From: Podocnemis expansa
Taxonomy: Eukaryota; Chordata; Testudines; Podocnemididae
Length of the DNA stretch: 64,000 nt
Assembly: GCA_007922195.1 (NCBI GenBank)
Contig: ML682067.1
Location: 5,173,996-5,237,995 of the forward strand
Direction: 5' to 3'
Below are positions 58,339 through 64,000 of the stretch, piece by piece. The position numbers and the translations under genes are program-made. The notes under the pieces are model-generated. The model did no database searches. It saw only the letters and a program-made list of their open reading frames with translations, and was not told where the DNA came from. Every line of letters starts with the position of its first letter. The first letter of the stretch is position 1.

Positions 58339-59567
58339 TTTGACTGTTTCTCGCTCTTCTCGTGGAGGAGCGGTAGGCTCTGATGATTCATTTGGTGATG
58401 GTGGTTGGTTTGTGTCTCTGAGATTGAATGAGTGTGATGGCGTGAGGAATATGGAGAGTAAGGTTGCCCTCAGTGCCTATAGGTGTGATAACAACTGTGA
58501 AGGGGTCCATAATGTGGGGACCCTATCCAGTGATGGTAAGGTGGTTTGGGATAGTAATGGTATGCCTGAGACCAAATGGATGAAGGCTGAGGTGAAAGAA
58601 TTTCACCCTGGTCAGATATCTCATCGGCTGATGAAAAGCAAAGAGGTGAGACTGTGCCTTCCCTCATAAAGGGTAAGGGGGACCTGCTATCATTAGAATA
58701 GGACGGTGCATGTGACAACACCATGTTATCTTCTAGCGACAAATGTCTCTTCCTTTTGCGTGTGTTTGTGTGGGATAGCAGGATTGGGCTCAGCCACTGG
58801 TGCTATGCAGCCCTGCTCAGTCCCTGTTTGGATTGACGGTGCCGATAGACTTGTAGGTTCCAGAGCGATGTAACTGGCTGCTGTGGAACCAAGGATATGC
58901 CTGGGGTTGGGTCCATAGTTGGAGCTGTGAGAGAGGCAGAAGACATCGTTGTTCGTTCCAGTAACTGAACTGGTGCAGAGGGTGTACTGCTGGTTCTGAC
59001 GTTGTTGAACTTGGCTTCTTATTGCCAATTTTATGCTGTTGATGATTAGTGGATAATTGTCATTTCAGAGGTCTGTCTGGAGAGGTTCCTGAGAGACCAA
59101 AAGCCTTGTAGGTACTAGATGAGGTAGGGAGAGAGGCAGGAGATTTTCTCTTTTCCCCCATTTGTCTGGAAGGGCTTAACAATGTCTCTTAGTGTGTTGT
59201 TGAGCAGACTTTCTCTGGTTCGAGTAATAGGGTGGCCTGTGGGAATTTTCCATAAAGAGCAATTTATTTGCAGGGGAGCTCTCTGTCACGCCTTGCTCTT
59301 GAGCTCAGGCTTCTACAATAAATACACTTCTGAGCCATGTGCTCTTCTCCAAAGCGCCTAATACAGATGCCAGCATCGGCTCCTGACAGGACTTGGGGCA
59401 TTTAAAGCCCAGGGAGGAAGGCATGTCTGGGGCTAAACAAAAATCCCCCTCCCCCCCGAAAGGAGTCTCAGCAGGAAAGCCTGAATAAAGAGGAAAGCTT
59501 AAAGTCAAGGTGAAGGGCTGAGGTAAGTGTTGACGAGCTGAGGAGAGAGGCTTCTTCTTCCATCCTC

Positions 59568-59754
59568 GCTGCAGACAGTTAGAGGGGAACTCAGGGATTC
59601 CAGCCGTGTGTGCTGACAAGAGGCGCGAAACACTGGCATGAGACTTCTGGCCACGGCATGAGAAGCACTGCTGCTGTAATCTCTAATCCAGTGTGCGCAC
59701 AGATGCGCTGACACCTAATGTTGGGCACCCACAGGGACATCTTGAAGGAGAACC
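59568..59754. repeat. DIRS element 2 inverted terminal repeat, 5' end of element
   Basis: GTTAGAGGGGAACTCAGGGA, GCTGACAAGAGGCGCGAAAC and CAGTGTGCGCACAGATGCGC correspond, reversed and complemented, to the repeat at 53545-53765. Confidence 0.85.
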
Positions 59755-60129
59755 TTTAAATACCACAAATGCCTGCTGCCTCGAGTAACATATCCTGGAA
59801 CTCACAAGGTAAAAGGCAATTCCTGAGTTAGCCCTAAGTGGAGCACAGGCTGTAGTCCAGACGGCAAACACAGCTGAACTGCTTGATAACAGCAACCACA
59901 CGGTAATGAAAGTTAACATTTTTGTTGAAGTGTAGGGATAAAGCATTAAAGAAATGCTCACAATAGCATTTAGCTTCAAAAATAAAAATTGTATAGCAAT
60001 GAGGAAGCAAATTAAATGGAAATTAAAACAATAAGTCAAGGGTGAAATTACAGGAAACTGTACAAAGACTATTTAAAAATGCCATAATTGAGGCACACAC
60101 CAAATAAAAACAGCATGTACCCCAAATAA

Positions 60130-61780
60130 ACTGCCCCCGCCCCCAAATGCTATAGCAAAACAGAGGAATGGAAGCAGCAGTTAGACACAAAAAGGCATAC
60201 TTAAACTGGAAGTCAAATCTTAGGAAAATAGAAAGTAAAATTCTAGCAAGTCAAATATAGTAAAGAAGGCCAAGAAAGAATCTGCAAACCACCCAGTGAC
60301 AGACAAAAACTAAGAGAATTTTTGCTATTAACTATATCAGAAGTAGGACACCTACCAAATAATCAGAGGGACCCCTGGAAGATCAGGGTGTACTCAAAGA
60401 AGGAGCACTAGAAGAAGACACAGCTGTTGCAGAGAAGCTAAATAAATTCTTCATTTTGGTCTACACTGCAGAGACATACATGGAAATCCTCTACACTCAA
60501 AAATCAACGTTTTAGGTGACAAATCTGATGAACAGTCCCAGATTGTCAACTGAGGGATATTTTGGAACAAGTTGATAAATTAAACAGCGGTAAGTTACCA
60601 GGCATTCATCAAAGAGTTCTGCATGAACTCACATATGAAACTGTAGAGCTACTAGTTGGTCAACTTGTTAGCTAAATCAGCCTCTATATCTGATGACTCA
60701 ATAGCAGCTAATGCAACACCAACTTATAAAAAAAGACACACAGGCCCGGAAACTTACCTTAAGTACCAAGAAAACCACTTGAAACTACAGTAAAAAAACC
60801 AGAATTGTCAAACAGATAAACATGATGGAGGAAGACTCAGCCTTGCTTTTGAAAAGAAAAATCATGCCTCACCAATCTACTAGAGTTCTTTGAGGGAGTC
60901 AACAAGAATGTGGACAGAGATGACCCAGTCAATAGCAATGTGCATCAACTTCCAAAAAGCCTCTGATAAGTAAGCTCCCTCATCAAAGGCTCTGAAGGAA
61001 ACTAAGCAGTCAGTGGATAAGAAATAAGGTCCTCTCATGAACCAGTTACTAGCTAAAAAAGGAAACAAAGAATAGGAATAAATGGTCAGTTTTCCCAACC
61101 AACAGCAGCAAACAGCTGCATCTCTTAAAGGATCTGTAATGGAACCTGTGCTGTTCAATATAGTTGTAAAAGATCTGGAAAAACAGGTAAACAGTGGGTG
61201 GCAAAATTTGCAGATGAAACACAATTACCAAAAACAGTTAAATCCACAGGTGGTCATGAAGAATTACAAAGGGATCTCACTAACTAGGTGACGGGGCAAC
61301 AAAAATTATAGCAGACATTCAACTTTGATAAGTGCAAAGTAATGAACACTGAAAAAAATAATCCCAGCTATGCTAATAAATTGATGGGTTTTGAATTAGT
61401 TACCACCACTCAAGAAAGATCTTGGCATCATTGTTGATAGTTCTCTAAAAATCATCTACTCAAACGTAAAGGAACAGACAAAAAAGCTAACAATGTAATG
61501 AACCATTAGGAAAGTGATAGGTATGAAAACATAAAATACCATGATGGTAGTATGCAGTGCCATGGGCTTGCCCACACCCTGAATACTTCACGCAGTTTTG
61601 TTTGTCCCATATCAAAAAGAAAAAAAAAAAAAGATATATTAGTAATGGAAAGAGTGCAGAAAAGGGCAACAAAATGATTACAGATATGGAGCAGTTTCCA
61701 TATAAAGAGAAAGAAAAAAGATTGACTGTTCATCTTGGAAAAGAGACTATGAAGGGGCAGATTGGCTAAATATAGCAGTC
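60130..61780 (+). mobile_element. CR1 LINE, 5'-truncated and decayed
   Basis: On the plus strand, recognisable CR1 ORF2 pieces occur in order: near 61120-61180 GSVMEPVLFNIVVKDLEKQ, then a K-C-K-V-like stretch at 61325-61345, and the CTCAAGAAAGATCTTGGCAT region at 61410. Further upstream, 60860-60920 resembles the reverse transcriptase middle. Stops and indels are frequent. It is antisense to USP15, unlike the CR1 fragment at 22.9 kb. Confidence 0.72.
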
Positions 61781-62189
61781 CAGACCTTTAGCCTTGTAGC
61801 ATTCTCACTTCTGGAGTCTTTCCTCTCTGAAGGAAAAGACTGTCAGCAGAGAAAAATTCTGGCAAGGGGAGCCAATGGGGAAAAGTTTTGGCAGCTCTCC
61901 ATTGTAGATCTTTTCCCAGCTCCAAGGACTCTGGTATGGGGGAAAAGCTCTGCCAGCTCCCCACTGCTGGCATGGGGTTGGGAACACTTGGGAAGGCTCA
62001 CTATTGCCCCATTATCTGGGACCTTCCTCACCACAGTGAAAGGTTCAAGCCGGAGAGGGCTACTGAAGCTATTCTCCAATGTTGCCCCCTGCCAGCACCT
62101 TTCACTGGCACAAATACCTACACACCAGTGTGGCACAACAGGTTCCTCACAGCAGCTTGTAGCAACATGTACGCTAAATACTGCTGACA

Positions 62190-62670
62190 GTGGTATGCAG
62201 GGCTGGATTATCAAAGGGGCTCAAGCCCTGGGCCCTGGCCAAAAGGGGGCCCTGGGCTCCAGCCCTAAAATCCATGCATGAATCTGGACCCCTACCCAGC
62301 TCAGCACTGTGGCAAAGAGTGGACGGCATGAACCAGAGGCTGAGATCTGTGCTCTGCCACACCCCATGGTGGGGCAGGCCAGCAGCTGTTTGCTCCACCC
62401 GGGGGTGGGGGCAACTGGCTCATACCAAGGCCTCTGCTATTCCGCCACAGCTTTCCAGGGCCCACCATGCACGCCCCTGGCAGACTGGCCAGAGTGAGAG
62501 CACCCTCTGGCCCCAGGCCTCCCTGTCACGATGTGGGGGCAGGGGCTGTCCTGTGCAGCCCAGGCTGGGGGGATGCTGTCAGTGGGCTGCAGGGAGGGGT
62601 GTATTGCAGTGGGGGACAGCCCTGGGCTGCTGGTTACTCCAGCCCTGTTGGTATATAGTGCAGACACCTC
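62190..62670. repeat. GC-rich interspersed repeat, family not identified
   Basis: It begins GCAGGGCTGGATTATCAAAG and is GC-rich up to about 62650, in contrast to the AT-rich flanks. It resembles a repeat in which GGGCTGGATTA is followed by GGCCCTGG. ORFs of up to 183 residues across it have no recognisable domain and follow from base composition. Confidence 0.45.
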
Positions 62671-63253
62671 AAAAGTGTAATTTTAACAAAATTTTTAGTT
62701 TATACCAGTGTGTAAACTTCAGTTTTACTTACATTGATTAGTAACTGACAAATAAGCCTGTTTTAAATTAGAGAATACACACATTTTGTACTTGTTTAAA
62801 ATATGTTTTTTGTTAAAGCAGTACAACTTCTACAAGCATGGTTACACTTGTGAACCTGCAATGAGTTCATCAATCCCATGTGGCTAACAAAGTGATTCTT
62901 AAAACAACTAGAAAGAGAATTAAAAGAATCTCATATATTAAAAAATGATATTACTACATTGATATAACAGAGGCCACAGAGAGTATTATAAGGCAATTCA
63001 TGAACTGTAATCAACCATTAAAAATAACTGTACCTTATCACTGTCTGTGAACAAAATGTTTACATTAACTAAACTTTAATGAAGATTACTTTCCATTGCA
63101 AAAACAGTTTACCAGAGACACACACAATAATTTATGGAATACCAAGCAGGTTTTGTTACTGTAACTGATTAAAACTGTATCAACAAAAACAATCATCACT
63201 GAACTAAAAGTTTAAGGTCAGATCTTTATTACAGGTACATATTAATAAATTAC

Positions 63254-63381
63254 CTTTCAGAAGTCCTGAATTATCAATTGGACCAGGATACACATTTTGA
63301 TCTCCCATCTGGTATTTGTCCCAGCTGTCAAATCCAACATATTTTTTCCATTGTTTGAACCAGCGACTATCCACTAGATAC
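63254..63381 (-). CDS. USP15: USP15 coding exon 2 (DUSP domain, N-terminal half)
   Basis: The exon has 128 bases: one base completing a Trp codon, 42 whole codons beginning [20 protein letters not shown], and a final G. The acceptor reads TTCAAG and the donor GTAATT. The peptide carries the DUSP signatures [14 protein letters not shown] and [11 protein letters not shown]. The DUSP domain is a protein-interaction module at the N terminus of USP4, USP11 and USP15. The frame left open by the final G is closed by the AT that starts the next exon, restoring an Asp codon. Identity to mammalian USP15 appears nearly complete, as expected for a constrained gene. The upstream exon with the start codon is outside the window. 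Confidence 0.95.
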
Positions 63382-64000
63382 CTTGAACAGAGAAAACAGA
63401 TAATTAGCAAAACCTGAAGCATGGTTTTAGTACTTTAATACAATTTCCATAAATAAGGTACAATAGTGCATGTGATGAATTACTCTGACTTAAGGGGCAC
63501 CATCAATTTGAAAATGTGCGCGCGCAAATGTGTCTGCAGATTTGCAAAATCTTCCTGCCTATCACTTCTGAGGTCCCCTAATTTCTTTTAAGATTGGTAA
63601 TATTAAGCAGGACACCACCAGATTCACAATTTCAGATACAGGTGTTAAAAGTTAATAGCATCTGTTTATAGTATTGCAAAATACCCTCCTACCCAAAAAC
63701 TTCAACATGGCATCCTTACAAAATACACATTTATTAAACATTTATTAAAATTACTGGCTGGTCTTACCATCAAGCTACTTTTCTTGACTGTTTATAAGTT
63801 ATTCATGATGGGTAAGTAGGATTTTGTAAGGCTGCCGATATAGCATAACAAAAGTAAAAAAAAAAAAAAAAAAGTCAAGTTTTAAACATATTTCCATGAG
63901 TCCCTTATTTAGCACAAAAATTAAGCAGCTCATTTCAGTAGTAAGTCTGGAAATTCAGATAAGATCTAAAGTCAGTTCTATGGTAGAATTAGTCTCTTGA
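63382..64000 (-). other. USP15 intron 1, 3' part
   Basis: It begins at the acceptor of coding exon 2 and runs out of the window. AT-rich; contains GTGCGCGCGCAAATGTGTC near 63515 and a 17-base A run near 63857. No further exon seen. Confidence 0.75.

Larger units (their letters stand above)
53545..59754 (-). mobile_element. DIRS-like tyrosine-recombinase retrotransposon, element 2
   Basis: The element runs from GGAAGCTTACTCACCCTG to CTTGAAGGAGAACC. It has inverted terminal repeats (53545-53765 and about 59568-59754), an internal complementary region (53800-53908) beside the recombinase end, and minus-strand remnants of Gag, reverse transcriptase, RNase H and recombinase. All genes carry stops or frameshifts, so it is dead. 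Two short hAT elements are inserted in it (55366-55554 and 57642-57826). Protein remnants align block for block with element 1, but terminal sequences differ, so it is a separate, older subfamily. It lies in sense with USP15. Confidence 0.9.
48671..63253 (-). other. USP15 intron 2
   Basis: The most repeat-rich intron: a DIRS relic (49090-50480), a fold-back arm (50850-50945), a short hAT (51012-51184), a TIR element (51880-52575), DIRS-like element 2 (53545-59754), a CR1 (60130-61780) and a GC-rich repeat (62190-62670). Positions 59760-60120, 62700-63250 and 48680-49050 are AT-rich with nothing recognised. Confidence 0.75.

Noticed and set aside
62190..62741. 183-residue ORF
   Set aside because: It is in a GC-rich interspersed repeat with no domain and runs into AT-rich flank; not supported as a gene.

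Overview
This is a vertebrate nuclear window made almost entirely of introns. Seven coding exons of one gene lie on the minus strand. They match the ubiquitin-specific protease USP15 exon for exon, with canonical GT/AG splice sites and consistent codon phase. In gene order (right to left) they are at 63254-63381, 48540-48670, 46261-46387, 36261-36406, 33586-33647, 21629-21712 and 13641-13785. They encode most of the DUSP domain, the ubiquitin-like domain, the linker with its alternatively spliced cassette, and the start of the USP catalytic domain up to the Cys box. The first exon should lie beyond position 64000 and the rest of the catalytic domain before position 1. No other host gene was found.

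The organism is probably a turtle, or another non-avian sauropsid. The reasons are long AT-rich introns, CR1 LINEs, MIR-like SINEs, tyrosine-recombinase (DIRS-like) retroelements, PIF/Harbinger and hAT relics, and two short repeat families with hammerhead-like cores that I associate with turtle genomes. This is inference from repeat content; no species-specific marker was found.

Layout from left to right. Positions 1-13640 (intron after the Cys-box exon) hold a nearly complete DIRS-like element (about 4587-10371) inserted into an older repeat; an uninterrupted relative of that repeat survives at 3089-3265. Positions 13786-21628 hold a 782-bp solo LTR with a 5-bp target duplication, and several fold-back repeats including a 57-bp perfect inverted repeat. 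Positions 21713-33585 hold a CR1 fragment, a broken PIF/Harbinger element with convergent Myb-like and transposase remnants, and a 2.07-kb hAT element with perfect ends and a perfect 8-bp target duplication. Positions 33648-36260 hold a MIR-like SINE. Positions 36407-46260 hold a decayed DIRS-like element (about 38606-44597). Positions 48671-63253 hold a DIRS relic, a third DIRS-like element with recognisable ends (about 53545-59754), a degenerate CR1 and several short hAT elements nested in the DIRS copies.

The most interesting result is four DIRS-like elements in the introns of one gene, all coding in the same direction as the host gene. Three keep inverted terminal repeats and the internal complementary region that joins the complements of both ends. 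The nested hAT copies give a relative timeline. The second is a set of fold-back repeats whose loops carry the conserved hammerhead-ribozyme core, as described for Penelope-like elements.
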